From Nitrososphaerota archaeon (lineage in GTDB: Archaea > Thermoproteota > Nitrososphaeria > Nitrososphaerales > Nitrosopumilaceae), in the NCBI GenBank assembly GCA_028866895.1, contig JAGWHF010000003.1:1-64000 (forward strand): a stretch of 64,000 nucleotides of DNA. Reading direction: 5' to 3'. Under the pieces are notes generated by a model that searched no databases, was not told where the DNA came from, and worked only from the letters and a program-made list of their open reading frames with translations. The translations under genes and the position numbers were made by a program. Position 1 is the first letter of the stretch; each line of letters starts with the position of its first letter. Below are positions 35,493 to 44,266 of this stretch, piece by piece.

Positions 35493-35515
35493 GCCTGTTC
35501 GGGCTGTTGTTTTGC

Positions 35516-35761
35516 TTATATCTCTAACGATTCGATGCTGTCATTGCTTGCCTGTATGAGGCGCAATGTTGAGTTCAGGTTTGCCCTAAGATGCGAAATC
35601 TCCTCTGCCTCTACGCTTATCAATATGTCCCTGCCAAGCGAGATGCTCGTCCTCGTCGGATTCTCGTCATAAAACCTATTGTCCACGTCGATTGACTTGA
35701 AAATAGCATCGTTCTTCTTGCCGGCCGAGATGGTTATCCGTGCGCTAAAGTTTGATGTCAT
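35516..35761 (-). CDS. pcc1: KEOPS complex subunit Pcc1
   Basis: An 81-residue Pcc1-like protein (LGRDILISVEAEEISHLRAN, NSTLRLIQASNDSIESLEI) which in archaea dimerises and binds Kae1 in the KEOPS complex that makes tRNA t6A. The start is the ATG at 35761, 16 bases before the end of rpl37ae, giving the short normal length. The longer frame upstream would overlap the ribosomal gene. Position between L37Ae and prefoldin beta is typical of archaea and supports the call. Confidence 0.85.
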   Translation of the reverse strand: MTSNFSARITISAGKKNDAIFKSIDVDNRFYDENPTRTSISLGRDILISVEAEEISHLRANLNSTLRLIQASNDSIESLEI

Positions 35762-35960
35762 AGGCCATGCCAGCCACCTTGTAACCGCACTTGTCGCATG
35801 TCCATATCCCGACCGCCAGTCTTCCAAAGCGCATAGAACCGCATTCCGGACACCTTCTCTTTGTCTTGAGCAGCCTGTGCACGGCAGTGAATTTTTTCCT
35901 AGGCTTGAGGCCGTATTTCTGCCCCAGTCCCTTAAGCGACGCGCCCCTACTTTTTGCCAT
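35745..35960 (-). CDS. rpl37ae: 50S ribosomal protein L37Ae
   Basis: 71 residues with the zinc-ribbon pair RRCPECGSMRFGRLAVGIWT and CDKCGYKVAGMAYD. It is the archaeal/eukaryal L37Ae, shorter at the N terminus than some but with MAKSRGASLKGLGQKYGLKP intact. Directly abuts rrp42 (0 bases between stop and start) and overlaps pcc1 by 17 bases, so all are one transcript. Confidence 0.93.
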   Translation of the reverse strand: MAKSRGASLKGLGQKYGLKPRKKFTAVHRLLKTKRRCPECGSMRFGRLAVGIWTCDKCGYKVAGMAYDIKL

Positions 35961-36764
35961 CTACATCAACTGCTCAAAGCGCTTCCTTATTTTTGTTCCC
36001 ACAGAGAGCGCAATTTCCGAACACCTCGTGAGCTGGTCCACCGTGAAACCGTTCTCTCCACCCTTCTGAAGTGCGCATATATTTCCGTCAGAGTTTGTAG
36101 TAATCGTAATCCTGGCATCCATGCAGGCCTCCTCCTCCTTGCTCGGATCCACAACTATCTGGTCCCCAATCCTTGCCATGGTTACCGAAACCGGTAGCGT
36201 CTTTACCGGCGGCTTGGATGTCACTCCTTCCACGAGCACGGGCGCCTCGTCTTTTATCTCGTATTTAGGAATCGTCGACGAGAGAACGGCCGCGACTGAT
36301 GCGTACGAGCATGCGTCGAAGAGGTTCCCTGCCGAATCCACCACGCTGCTGTCGATAAATATTCCGACGACCGACTTGTTTTCAAGCAAAACAAGCTGGT
36401 GCAGGTCAATCATTTCCGTCTCGCGTATTCCCCTGTCCACTACCCTTGCAAGCTCAATAACCTCTTCTGTCGGAGGCCCCGGCTCTACCAGCGGGTCTGC
36501 AAGAGGCAGGATCTCAGCCGTGCAAATCAGTATTCCCTTGTCACCAAGGTCTGGAAACGGCTTGTCCGGTTGCACCTTGACGCCAGTAATCACCTCGGTA
36601 TTACCCAGTCTCACGCGAGCTGATCCATTTGCCTTTGGAATCACTCCAGTCTCTATCGTAAGCTCCCTCTGCTCGTCAAGCGCCCTCCCGTCAAGCCTCC
36701 TTCCCTGCTTGAGAAGGTCGGACATCTTTTCAAGCTTCAGTTGATCAAGAATTGCTGAACCCAT
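35961..36764 (-). CDS. rrp42: exosome complex subunit Rrp42
   Basis: A 267-residue RNase PH-fold protein, the catalytically inactive partner in the archaeal exosome ring. It has RRLDGRALDEQRELTIETGV, NGSARVRLGNTEVITGVKVQ and VDSAGNLFDACSYASVAAVL. It lacks the phosphate-binding and acidic catalytic residues of Rrp41, as expected. It would trimerise with Rrp41 into a hexameric 3'-to-5' RNA phosphorolysis ring. The stop abuts the next gene. Confidence 0.95.
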   Translation of the reverse strand: MGSAILDQLKLEKMSDLLKQGRRLDGRALDEQRELTIETGVIPKANGSARVRLGNTEVITGVKVQPDKPFPDLGDKGILICTAEILPLADPLVEPGPPTEEVIELARVVDRGIRETEMIDLHQLVLLENKSVVGIFIDSSVVDSAGNLFDACSYASVAAVLSSTIPKYEIKDEAPVLVEGVTSKPPVKTLPVSVTMARIGDQIVVDPSKEEEACMDARITITTNSDGNICALQKGGENGFTVDQLTRCSEIALSVGTKIRKRFEQLM

Positions 36765-36766
36765 AC

Positions 36767-37492
36767 CTAATGCGCCCCACCCTCAAAATATTTCTCGACA
36801 AGAGCCTTCCGCTGTATTTCATAGACGCTCCTGCACCCGCCAATTGCAGTCTGGAGGCAGGTCTTGTATTCGTCTGGAGTCAGTATGCCGTCAAGCTGCA
36901 TGAGTGTCACCTTCCCAATGTTTGGCATGATGGCCACAGGCATGTCTGCCTGCCCCTCTTGGTCCTCCTCGTTGTTAATGTCAAGGACAATCCTGTCCTC
37001 TACCTTGCCTGCAGCGCAGGCCGAGACTAGGTCGCGCATTGGTATCCCAGCATCTGCAAGGGCCACGGCCGCAGCATCCAGTGCCGCGCATCTTGATCCT
37101 CCGTCTGCCTGCAGCACCTCCACAAATACATCCACTACGGTCCTTGGAAAGTCCTTCAGTATGAGTGCTGGTTGGAGAGCTTCCTTTAGAACTTTGGAAA
37201 TTTCAATCTCCCTCCTAGACGGGGCAGGATTCTTCCTCTCAGTAACGGAAAACGGAGACATGTGATACCTGCATCTAAGTATCCCGGTGTCCTGATTTGC
37301 CATGTGTTTTGGGTGCACGTCTCTTGGACCAAAGACTCCGGCCAAAATCTTGTTCTTTCCAAATTCTATGTAGGCCGAGCCATCGGCATTCTTTAGGACT
37401 CCAGCCTTTATCGTAATATTCCTTAGCTGGTCTACTCGTCTACCATCGCATCTAATTCCATCATCAGTCATTAGTTGTGTCATTATTATCAC
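36767..37492 (-). CDS. rrp41: exosome complex subunit Rrp41 (catalytic)
   Basis: A 241-residue RNase PH-fold phosphorolytic exoribonuclease. Hallmarks are DGIRCDGRRVDQLRNITIKA, GSAYIEFGKNKILAGVFGPR, PSRREIEISKVLKEAL and LQADGGSRCAALDAAAVALA. The later acidic DMPVAIMPNIGKVTLMQLDG supplies catalytic residues. Several Met codons lie at the N terminus (37492, 37483, 37471); I keep the first, but Met8, just past the rrp4 stop overlap, may be the real start. It is coupled with rrp4 upstream and rrp42 downstream. Confidence 0.96.
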   Translation of the reverse strand: MIIMTQLMTDDGIRCDGRRVDQLRNITIKAGVLKNADGSAYIEFGKNKILAGVFGPRDVHPKHMANQDTGILRCRYHMSPFSVTERKNPAPSRREIEISKVLKEALQPALILKDFPRTVVDVFVEVLQADGGSRCAALDAAAVALADAGIPMRDLVSACAAGKVEDRIVLDINNEEDQEGQADMPVAIMPNIGKVTLMQLDGILTPDEYKTCLQTAIGGCRSVYEIQRKALVEKYFEGGAH

Positions 37493-38168
37493 CTTCTGGT
37501 ACTCCTAGCATGGATTTGACTCTTTCAGTCAAGTTAGGCGTATGCGCTAGGGCATCCACCATCTTTACAGCCTCGACGGCCTTTAATAATCCCTCTGAAT
37601 CCTCGCATGAAACCACGACCCACCCGTTCTGCCCTATCGTGATCATGGCTCTTGTAGCCATCTCGATGGTCTGAATCATGGAACCCCTCTTTCCTATCAG
37701 TCTTGGCACCTTGCTTGGGGCAATCTCGATGAGCTCGCCCGAATCAATCCTTCCCAGATCTCTGTCTTGTACGGTAAGTAGAGGATCGCGCGACCGGTCA
37801 AAGTTTGCCACCCTTGCAGCTACCAAGTCCCCTATGTTGAGCCTCTGCCTTAGCTCGTCCTTTGTTGGAGAGTAGTCCCTCCCGAAAACATCCTGGGCGG
37901 GGAGAAACCCTATGAAACAAGAATTAATGTCAAACTCCCATGAGAGCGGGGAGGTTCCAATCACCTTTCCGATTACCAGATCGTTTGTCTTTGGCACATA
38001 AACCCCAGTCAATGGAATCACTCTGACCGCGTTCTCAAAGACCTCTGAGATGCCCACACAGGTTGAAATCATCCGGTCTCCATCCTGATACACATTCTGT
38101 TCAGGCCGCATCTGGCCTGTTGCTATGACATCGCCCGGTATGACATACCGTCTTTTCAAATCCATCAT
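37464..38168 (-). CDS. rrp4: exosome RNA-binding cap protein Rrp4
   Basis: A 234-residue cap protein of the exosome. The N-terminal domain (RRYVIPGDVIATGQMRPEQN) precedes an S1 domain (VIGKVIGTSPLSWEFDINSC ... RLNIGDLVAARVANFD). A KH domain follows with the GxxG loop in VPRLIGKRGSMIQTIEMAT. It binds RNA at the entrance to the Rrp41/42 ring. The ATG overlaps the SBDS stop by 4 bases and its end overlaps the Rrp41 start. Confidence 0.95.
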   Translation of the reverse strand: MMDLKRRYVIPGDVIATGQMRPEQNVYQDGDRMISTCVGISEVFENAVRVIPLTGVYVPKTNDLVIGKVIGTSPLSWEFDINSCFIGFLPAQDVFGRDYSPTKDELRQRLNIGDLVAARVANFDRSRDPLLTVQDRDLGRIDSGELIEIAPSKVPRLIGKRGSMIQTIEMATRAMITIGQNGWVVVSCEDSEGLLKAVEAVKMVDALAHTPNLTERVKSMLGVPEGDNNDTTND

Positions 38169-38851
38169 TTTGCGACCTCTACAAGAGCAGTGCCCTTCGT
38201 TACAGATCCTAACCTATCAATCACATTTGCCCTTGCCGCAGCCGGTATATCTAGTATTACTTTAAGTGATCCGTTTGATTGCCACTCCTCCTTCTTCAAT
38301 GTTCCAAATGACTTTAACACTGAATATGATTGCGCCGCAAACTGGGCCGGCACAGCTATCTCAAGCAACATGTTTTCCGACTTTAGCGGTATGATCGGCC
38401 TTAGTTGTTCCACAATTTCCTTTGTCTGCTCTTCCACATTTCGGAAGGGGTCTATCGAAACCCTTGCATCATCCATCGCCTGCTCAATCCTCAATGGCGG
38501 GTGCGGCAGATGCGACCTTGGATCTACAAAACTCTTGGCAATAAAATCCACGACCTGTTTTCTCTTCTCTGCCACCATCTTTCTCCTCTGATCAGTGGTA
38601 AGGTTCAGCTCCCCCTTTTGCAGTATGAAGGATGCAATAGAGGCCGCGTCAGTTGTCTTGAAGGCCTTTGTCATCTTCTCAGCAGACGCCCTTGTCCCCT
38701 TGTTCGAATCCGAGTAGATTTCGTCCGACACAAGCACGCCGGAAATCTCCTTCTTCTTTCCAAGCTTGAACTCAAGGGCTGGATCAGGCTTTACCAATAT
38801 CTCGAACTTCTCCCCCTCCACCGTAAGCCTGACCACCGTGACTTTATCCAT
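38165..38851 (-). CDS. ribosome maturation factor SBDS (Sdo1)
   Basis: A 228-residue SBDS orthologue. The N-terminal FYSH domain has KFEILVKPDPALEFKLGKKK and SDSNKGTRASAEKMTKAFKT. A helical domain follows (LTTDQRRKMVAEKRKQVVDF, HPPLRIEQAMDDARV), and a ferredoxin-like C-terminal domain completes it. SBDS releases aIF6 from large ribosomal subunits. I choose ATG 38851 (MDKVTVVRL). The TATA element GATAAATACT (38871-38880) lies about 25 bp from it but only 9 bp from the upstream ATG (38869). It heads the superoperon SBDS-rrp4-rrp41-rrp42-L37Ae-pcc1-pfdB. Confidence 0.94.
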   Translation of the reverse strand: MDKVTVVRLTVEGEKFEILVKPDPALEFKLGKKKEISGVLVSDEIYSDSNKGTRASAEKMTKAFKTTDAASIASFILQKGELNLTTDQRRKMVAEKRKQVVDFIAKSFVDPRSHLPHPPLRIEQAMDDARVSIDPFRNVEEQTKEIVEQLRPIIPLKSENMLLEIAVPAQFAAQSYSVLKSFGTLKKEEWQSNGSLKVILDIPAAARANVIDRLGSVTKGTALVEVAK

Positions 38852-39074
38852 GACAGAGATAGCCGGCATCAGTATTTATCTATACAGAGGAACACCGCTT
38901 TGTCGATTAACTTGTTCTGACTAAACTTTGGTACGGATATGAAAGTCTTGTTAGATGCAAAGGAATGAAAATCGATTAAAATCGGGTTGAAAAATAACGG
39001 TTTTCCCAGTTAGTCAAGAAAGCAGAGTAACACGCTAGATTTTTATTTGGAATTTCAACCTTTTACCGTAAGGT

Positions 39075-39710
39075 TTGACTTCTCTTGAGATAGTTGAGCA
39101 AAGTGATAACAGAATTGTTGTTAAGCTTCGCGGCATTCCCCTCCAGTATGCAAACGCCCTAAGGAGGATATGCCTTTCAGGCATCCCCACGTTTGCAATA
39201 GACGATGTAGTGATTATCGAAAACTCATCCGTCCTTGCTGATGAGGGCGTCGCTCACAGGCTTGCAATGTTGCCGCTCAGAACTGACCTTTCAAGGTTTG
39301 TAGAGCCCTCTGCCTGTGACTGCCACAGTGAGCTTGGGTGCAGCCGCTGCAGGGTCCTCCTCATGCTCGATTCCGGCAGCTCCGACACTACAAGGACAGT
39401 CACATCACAAGACCTCAGTTCAGAGGACGAGGTGGTAAAGCCCGTAAACCCGAACGTCCCAATAGTAGCGCTAGCTCCCGGCCAGAAACTCAAGGTGGAG
39501 GCATATGCGCGCCTCGGCCGCGGCAGTGAGCATGCAAAATGGAATTCTGCAACGATCGCCGTCCTGACAGAGGGAAGCAGTCCAGACGAGCATGTCCTGA
39601 CCGTCGAGACGGTAGGGAGCCTTACGGCCTCCGAGGTGGTCAAGACGGCAGTCGAAGAGCTCGAGAAGAGGCTTGGCGAGTTCCAGCAGACAATCGCGGC
39701 ACTCTCCTGA
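39075..39710 (+). CDS. rpo3: DNA-directed RNA polymerase subunit Rpo3 (D)
   Basis: 211 residues homologous to bacterial alpha and eukaryal Rpb3: IPLQYANALRRICLSGIPTF, IENSSVLADEGVAHRLAMLP. A metal-binding loop C81-D-C83-x5-C89-x2-C92 (CDCHSELGCSRC) resembles the zinc loop of Rpb3. It dimerises with Rpo11 to nucleate the polymerase. The start is TTG 39075, about 30 bp after a TATA box (TTTTTATTTGG); the first in-frame ATG is too far in. It heads the plus-strand ribosomal cluster. Confidence 0.94.
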   Translation: MTSLEIVEQSDNRIVVKLRGIPLQYANALRRICLSGIPTFAIDDVVIIENSSVLADEGVAHRLAMLPLRTDLSRFVEPSACDCHSELGCSRCRVLLMLDSGSSDTTRTVTSQDLSSEDEVVKPVNPNVPIVALAPGQKLKVEAYARLGRGSEHAKWNSATIAVLTEGSSPDEHVLTVETVGSLTASEVVKTAVEELEKRLGEFQQTIAALS

Positions 39711-39749
39711 GCATATATTATATTTGGGTAAAATTTGGCATAAGTACAC

Positions 39750-40097
39750 ATGACCAACCAGGTTGTCATAAAGATGGCAAATGAGCTTCGCGCAGCATCA
39801 AAGAATAACAAGGCCCCCATCTGGTCAAATCTTGCAGAGATGGCACTCAAGCCGTCAAGGGCAAGGCGCGTCCTCAACCTGGCCCAGATCGACAGGTTTG
39901 TCAAGGACAACGACATCGTTGTCGTTCCAGGCAAGGTGCTCGGAACTGGGAGCATCTCGCACAAGATTACACTATGCTCATTTTCAATTTCCACAACGGG
40001 TGCAAAGAAGGTAGCACAGTCAGGCGGAAAGATTGTAGGGTTTTCGCAACTGATAAAGAACAACCCGACAGGCAAGGGAGTGAAGATAGTTGGCTAA
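39750..40097 (+). CDS. rpl18e: 50S ribosomal protein L18e
   Basis: 115 residues, the archaeal L18e (eL18): LRAASKNNKAPIWSNLAEMA, VVPGKVLGTGSISHKITLCS, GAKKVAQSGGKIVGFSQL. The first ATG at 39750 is about 30 bp after a TATA-like ATATTATATTTG, so it likely has its own promoter in addition to read-through from rpo3. The stop overlaps the L13 start by 8 bases. Confidence 0.94.
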   Translation: MTNQVVIKMANELRAASKNNKAPIWSNLAEMALKPSRARRVLNLAQIDRFVKDNDIVVVPGKVLGTGSISHKITLCSFSISTTGAKKVAQSGGKIVGFSQLIKNNPTGKGVKIVG

Positions 40098-40560
40098 GCA
40101 GGAGCAGGTCAGCGCCGGACAGGCCCAAGAACGGGACGTAGTAGTTGACGGTACGAACCAGATTGCTGGAAGGCTCTGCTCGCACGTTGCAAAACTCCTC
40201 ATAAACGGATCCCGCGTATCAATAGTAAACTCCGAAAATATCATGCTAAGCGGGAGCAGGGACTTGGTCATACGCGAATACAGGGAGTTTCTAGAGATAG
40301 CAAGCATCACAAACCCCAAGTTCGGTCCCTTCCACCCGCGAAGGCCAGACACCATGATAACAAAGATGGTCCGAGGCATGCTGCCAAAGAACAAACCTTC
40401 TGGGCAGACATCCCTAAAGAGGCTCAGAACATACCTTGGCGTCCCAAACGAGCTGAGATCAAAAAAGAAGATCCAGTTTGATGATGCCAAGATTCGAAAG
40501 CCCGCACCATATTACGTCACGCTTGGAGACCTAGGGAGAACAGTAGGGTGGCACGAATAA
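40090..40560 (+). CDS. rpl13: 50S ribosomal protein L13
   Basis: 156 residues, uL13 family: VVVDGTNQIAGRLCSHVAKL, VSIVNSENIMLSGSRDLVIR, FHPRRPDTMITKMVRGMLPK. It starts with TTG (40090) inside the L18e 3' end, and has a short extra N terminus (MAKQEQVSAGQAQERD). The stop (TAA) overlaps the S9 ATG (TAATG), so it is translationally coupled to rps9. Confidence 0.93.
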   Translation: MAKQEQVSAGQAQERDVVVDGTNQIAGRLCSHVAKLLINGSRVSIVNSENIMLSGSRDLVIREYREFLEIASITNPKFGPFHPRRPDTMITKMVRGMLPKNKPSGQTSLKRLRTYLGVPNELRSKKKIQFDDAKIRKPAPYYVTLGDLGRTVGWHE

Positions 40561-41003
40561 TGGCAAAGATTGAGAGTTATTACGCATCAAGGAAGACCGC
40601 ACGCGCGCATGCATTCATCTCAAAGGGCGCAGGTCGCGTCAGGATAAACAATGTTCCAGTCGAGATGATCCCCCAAGAAGTGGCAAGAGAGGTAATATTG
40701 GCCCCGCTGGAAATCACAGGGGACCTCAGAAACAAGGTGGACCTGGCCGTAAAAGTGTCCGGCGGTGGCTTCATGGGACAGTCGTACGCGAGCGCCGTGG
40801 CCATATCAAGGGCCCTCACAGGCTGGACAAAGACGCGGAAGGAGCCAAAGGACCACCCGTTCACCAAGTCCGTCCGCGAGGATCTCAAGAAGAAAATATC
40901 AGAGTACGACAAGCATCTGCTCAGCGGAGATGACAGGCGCAAGGAGCCAAAGAAGTTCGGCGGCCCCGGAGCCAGACGAAGAAAACAGAAGTCCTACAGG
41001 TAG
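40560..41003 (+). CDS. rps9: 30S ribosomal protein S9
   Basis: 147 residues of uS9: YYASRKTARAHAFISKGAGR, VKVSGGGFMGQSYASAVAIS, HLLSGDDRRKEPKKFG and the conserved C-terminal RRRKQKSYR that reaches the P site. I use the ATG of the TAATG overlap; an in-frame GTG four codons earlier is possible. The archaeal neighbours rpoN and rpoK, usual after S9, are not found next. Confidence 0.94.
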   Translation: MAKIESYYASRKTARAHAFISKGAGRVRINNVPVEMIPQEVAREVILAPLEITGDLRNKVDLAVKVSGGGFMGQSYASAVAISRALTGWTKTRKEPKDHPFTKSVREDLKKKISEYDKHLLSGDDRRKEPKKFGGPGARRRKQKSYR

Positions 41004-41005
41004 CT

Positions 41006-41731
41006 TTGAAAGCTGTAGTTCTGGCAGGAGGGCGCGGAACGCGTGGAAGACCATTCACAGATTACATCCCAAAGGCCATGATTCCCGTACACGGAAAGCC
41101 ACTGATTGCACACGTAGTTGGGCACCTAGCCTCATTTGCGCTCATAGACGAGATAATCATCCTTGCAGATTTCAAGGGCCTGGGCAGACAGATTGAGAGG
41201 TATTTCGAGAACCACAAGGGCTTGAAAAAACCCCTGAGGTGCATTCAGGACTCGCAGCGGGGAACTGGGGGCGATCTCTTGCATATCAAGGATGCAGTCG
41301 CAGGGGACCGCGAGTTCCTTCTCTGGTTTATAGACAACCTCACTCCCCTTGACGTAGAGAAGATGTACAGGTTTCACAGGAAAAAAAATACCCTTGCTAC
41401 CATAGCGACAAGAAGGTTCAGGAGGGAGGAGACAGGATACGCCGTGGTGGATGGCGGAATCGTGAAGAGGTTTTTGGAAAAACCAACGATAAAACTTGAC
41501 ATGGCAGAATGCCTCGGAATTTACATCCTTGACTTGGAGGTACTTAAGATAATAAGGTCTAGGAATGGGAGGAAGGAGATAAACCTCTCCTATGACATCT
41601 TCCAAAATCTTTCACAGAAAGGCAAGATAAGCTCCTATGACATAGGAAGACAGCCCTGGATCGACATTGACTCCCCAAGCAGGGTCGAGAGGGAGAAGGA
41701 TCTTGTAGATTCCATCCTCAGGATGCTCTAG
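41006..41731 (+). CDS. sugar-phosphate nucleotidyltransferase
   Basis: A 241-residue NTP transferase. The N terminus, KAVVLAGGRGTRGRPFTDYI then PKAMIPVHGKPLIAHVV, matches glucose-1-phosphate or mannose-1-phosphate nucleotidyltransferases, although the usual L of GTRLRPLT is G here. The catalytic Asp region reads LLWFIDNLTPLD, in which the usual 'GD' is 'ID'. It would activate a sugar for glycosylation; the sugar and NTP cannot be told. The start is TTG, two bases after the rps9 stop. Confidence 0.85.
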   Translation: MKAVVLAGGRGTRGRPFTDYIPKAMIPVHGKPLIAHVVGHLASFALIDEIIILADFKGLGRQIERYFENHKGLKKPLRCIQDSQRGTGGDLLHIKDAVAGDREFLLWFIDNLTPLDVEKMYRFHRKKNTLATIATRRFRREETGYAVVDGGIVKRFLEKPTIKLDMAECLGIYILDLEVLKIIRSRNGRKEINLSYDIFQNLSQKGKISSYDIGRQPWIDIDSPSRVEREKDLVDSILRML

Positions 41732-42308
41732 GGTCACAGTCCTTGTGCAGGTTCTCGTAACGCGAGATCTCCTCCCCATGCCTGAGGGTTGCCGCAATGT
41801 CGTCAAGCCCCTCAAGCAGCACTTTCTTCCAGTGTGACTCTATCTCAAAATGAGCCGAGATTTCACCACTGGTGACGGTCTGGGCCTCAAGGTCGATTTC
41901 CACCTCCGACCTGTTCTCAAAAAGCATCCGGAGCGTCTTCTCATCCACCCGTACGGGGAGGATTCCGTTTTTGAAGCAGTTGTTGTAGAAAATGTCGGCA
42001 AACGATGTGGAGATGACGGCCCTGAACCCAAAGTCAAGAAGCGCCCAGACCGCGTGCTCTCTGCTTGAACCGCAGCCAAAGTTGTTTCCCGCAAGCAGTA
42101 TCTTTGAGCCCCTGAAGGCTGGGTCGTTTAGCACAAAGTCTTTCCTCGGGGCGCCGTCAGTACCGTACCTCCAGTCATAAAATAAGTACTGGCCAAATCC
42201 CGTCTTCTGGACTAGTTTCAGGAACTGCTTGGGAACAATTTGGTCAGTGTCAACATTCACCTTGTCAAGCGGGGTGGCCACACTGCGAATTTTACTGAAC
42301 GGTTCCAT
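41718..42308 (-). CDS. leuD: 3-isopropylmalate dehydratase small subunit (bacterial type)
   Basis: 196 residues, the swivel-domain subunit: IRSVATPLDKVNVDTDQIVP, LAGNNFGCGSSREHAVWALL, RAVISTSFADIFYNNCFKNG. The length and sequence match bacterial LeuD, about 200 residues. With LeuC it isomerises 2- to 3-isopropylmalate in leucine synthesis. It begins directly after the leuC stop (no gap) and converges with the nucleotidyltransferase, overlapping its end by 14 bases. Confidence 0.93.
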   Translation of the reverse strand: MEPFSKIRSVATPLDKVNVDTDQIVPKQFLKLVQKTGFGQYLFYDWRYGTDGAPRKDFVLNDPAFRGSKILLAGNNFGCGSSREHAVWALLDFGFRAVISTSFADIFYNNCFKNGILPVRVDEKTLRMLFENRSEVEIDLEAQTVTSGEISAHFEIESHWKKVLLEGLDDIAATLRHGEEISRYENLHKDCDPRAS

Positions 42309-43724
42309 CTAGGTCAGGCCCATCTCCCTTACGTCCACAAAATGTCCCGCTATTGCGGCGGCTGCCGCCATGACTGGGCTTACCAGATGTGTCCTGCCCC
42401 CCGTCCCCTGCCTGCCTTCAAAATTCCTGTTGGAGGTGCTGGCACACCTCTCGCCCGACGCCAATATGTCAGGATTCATGCCGAGACACATGCTGCATCC
42501 CGATTCGCGCCATTCAAAGCCCGCATCCTTGAACACACGGTCAAGTCCCAGATCTTCGGCCTGCCTTTTCACATGTTGCGAGCCCGGTACCACCATCGCG
42601 CGCACCCCCTGCGACACCTTCCTGCCCCGGACAACCTTCGCGGCTTCCACAAGGTCCTCAAGTCGCGAATTGGTGCATGACCCTATGAATACCCTGTCCA
42701 CATGAATCTCCGTAATAGGGGTGCCAGGCTTGAGTCCCATGTACTGAAGAGCCTTTTCTGCCGCCTTCTCCTCCCCTGGAAACCCACCGGCGTACTCACT
42801 TGGGAACGGCACCCTGCCCGTTACGTCCACCGTCATTGCAGGATTGGTTCCCCAGCTTACCTGGGGTGCGATGTCGTCAACATGAATAGTAAAACATCTG
42901 TCAAAGGCAGCGTTTCCGTCCGTCTTTAGGTTCTCCCTCCAGTACTCCACCATATCGTCAAATTTTTCCGGCAGATACCTCCGCCCTCGCAGGTAATCAA
43001 ACGTCTTCTCGTCAGGTGCAACAAGGCCAGCTCTTGCGCCTCCCTCAATCGACATGTTGCATATTGTCATTCGCTGTTCCATGCTAAGCTCAGAGATAGC
43101 ATCTCCCCGGTATTCAAACGTGGTCCCCGTGCCACCTCCAGTGCCTATCCTCCGGATTATCGAGAGCATGATGTCTTTTGCTGTGACCGCATGGGGATTC
43201 CGCCTCCTTCCCTCGACGCGTATCTCGAACGTCTCTGGCTTGTCCATCCATATGCACTGGGTCGCAAGGACGTGTTCCACATCGCTTGTTCCAATACCGA
43301 AAGCAAGCGCTCCAAAAGCACCGTGAGTGGATGTGTGGCTGTCCCCGCAAACTATGGTGGAGCCTGGAATGGTTATCCCAAGTTCAGGCCCTATTACATG
43401 CACTATTCCCTGATCAGGGCTGTCCATTCCGAAGAGCCTTACGCCAAACTCACTGCAGTTCCTTTCAAGCGCCCTTATCTGCATGCCGGATGTCTGGTCA
43501 ACTATGGGAAGTGACCTGTTGTCTGTCGGCACGTTGTGGTCCATAGTTGCAAACGTCAGATCGGGCCTCCTGACACGCCTGTGGTTCATCCGCAGGCCAT
43601 CAAATGCCTGCGGGGATGTCACCTCATGCACAAGGTGCCTATCCACATAAAGGAGGGAGCGTCCGTTTCCCTCATCCAAAACAACATGTGATTCCCAGAT
43701 TTTTTCAAACAGTGTCTTTGCCAA
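42309..43724 (-). CDS. leuC: 3-isopropylmalate dehydratase large subunit (bacterial type)
   Basis: 471 residues with the aconitase-superfamily 4Fe-4S cysteines ([25 protein letters not shown]), [20 protein letters not shown] and [20 protein letters not shown]. The length and sequence match bacterial LeuC (about 465-475). It forms the catalytic half with the leuD that follows immediately. A TATA-like ATTATATC is about 29 bp upstream of the ATG. The archaeal-type pair lies directly upstream, with separate promoters. Confidence 0.94.
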   Translation of the reverse strand: MAKTLFEKIWESHVVLDEGNGRSLLYVDRHLVHEVTSPQAFDGLRMNHRRVRRPDLTFATMDHNVPTDNRSLPIVDQTSGMQIRALERNCSEFGVRLFGMDSPDQGIVHVIGPELGITIPGSTIVCGDSHTSTHGAFGALAFGIGTSDVEHVLATQCIWMDKPETFEIRVEGRRRNPHAVTAKDIMLSIIRRIGTGGGTGTTFEYRGDAISELSMEQRMTICNMSIEGGARAGLVAPDEKTFDYLRGRRYLPEKFDDMVEYWRENLKTDGNAAFDRCFTIHVDDIAPQVSWGTNPAMTVDVTGRVPFPSEYAGGFPGEEKAAEKALQYMGLKPGTPITEIHVDRVFIGSCTNSRLEDLVEAAKVVRGRKVSQGVRAMVVPGSQHVKRQAEDLGLDRVFKDAGFEWRESGCSMCLGMNPDILASGERCASTSNRNFEGRQGTGGRTHLVSPVMAAAAAIAGHFVDVREMGLT

Positions 43725-43783
43725 CAGATATTCACCTTCAAATCCGGGATATAATGCTTAAATCCAAGGCCGCGCGGCCGGCG

Positions 43784-44266
43784 TCATGGCCTGTAATTGA
43801 AAAGCCCGCCCGCCTCGATAATCTTCCCAATCAGATCAGGGAATGGTTTCATCCTATAGGTCTTGTTTTTCGTCAGGTTCCTTATCTCATTTTTAGCCGT
43901 CTCTAACTCGAGCTCGTCCCCGTCGGAAATATCCCTGTAAGTCTCTTCCTCCACCTCTATCGGCAGCAGAAATGCGCCGTCCACCGCGTTCCTGTAGAAT
44001 ATCCGTGCGAACGAGACTGCCACCACCGCCTTTATTCCCGAGTAGGAAAGAGCAATCGGCGCATGTTCTCTAGACGAGCCGCATCCAAAGTTCCTCCCTG
44101 CAACTATAAAGTCCCCAGGTTTTACCTTCTTGTGAAAGTCCCTATCTAACCCCTCCATCGCATGTTTTGCAAGTTCGTTGTAGTCATGGATCTTCAGGTA
44201 AGGCCCCGGCAGGATGACATCGGTGTCGATGTTGTCCTTCTCATACTTGATTGCGGAGCCCTTCAT
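43784..44266 (-). CDS. 3-isopropylmalate/homoaconitate-type dehydratase small subunit (archaeal type)
   Basis: 160 residues, the shorter archaeal LeuD/LysU-type swivel subunit: KYEKDNIDTDVILPGPYLKI, FIVAGRNFGCGSSREHAPIA, AVSFARIFYRNAVDG. The substrate-recognition loop after PGP reads YLKI. In this family that short loop helps separate isopropylmalate from homoaconitate enzymes, but YLKI does not let me decide. Its ATG overlaps the stop of the large-subunit gene (ATGA). Confidence 0.9.
   Translation of the reverse strand: MKGSAIKYEKDNIDTDVILPGPYLKIHDYNELAKHAMEGLDRDFHKKVKPGDFIVAGRNFGCGSSREHAPIALSYSGIKAVVAVSFARIFYRNAVDGAFLLPIEVEEETYRDISDGDELELETAKNEIRNLTKNKTYRMKPFPDLIGKIIEAGGLFNYRP

Noticed and set aside
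39254-40075. 273-codon minus-strand frame across rpo3 and rpl18e
   Set aside because: Antisense to two well-supported genes; composition is Ser/Thr-rich shadow sequence.
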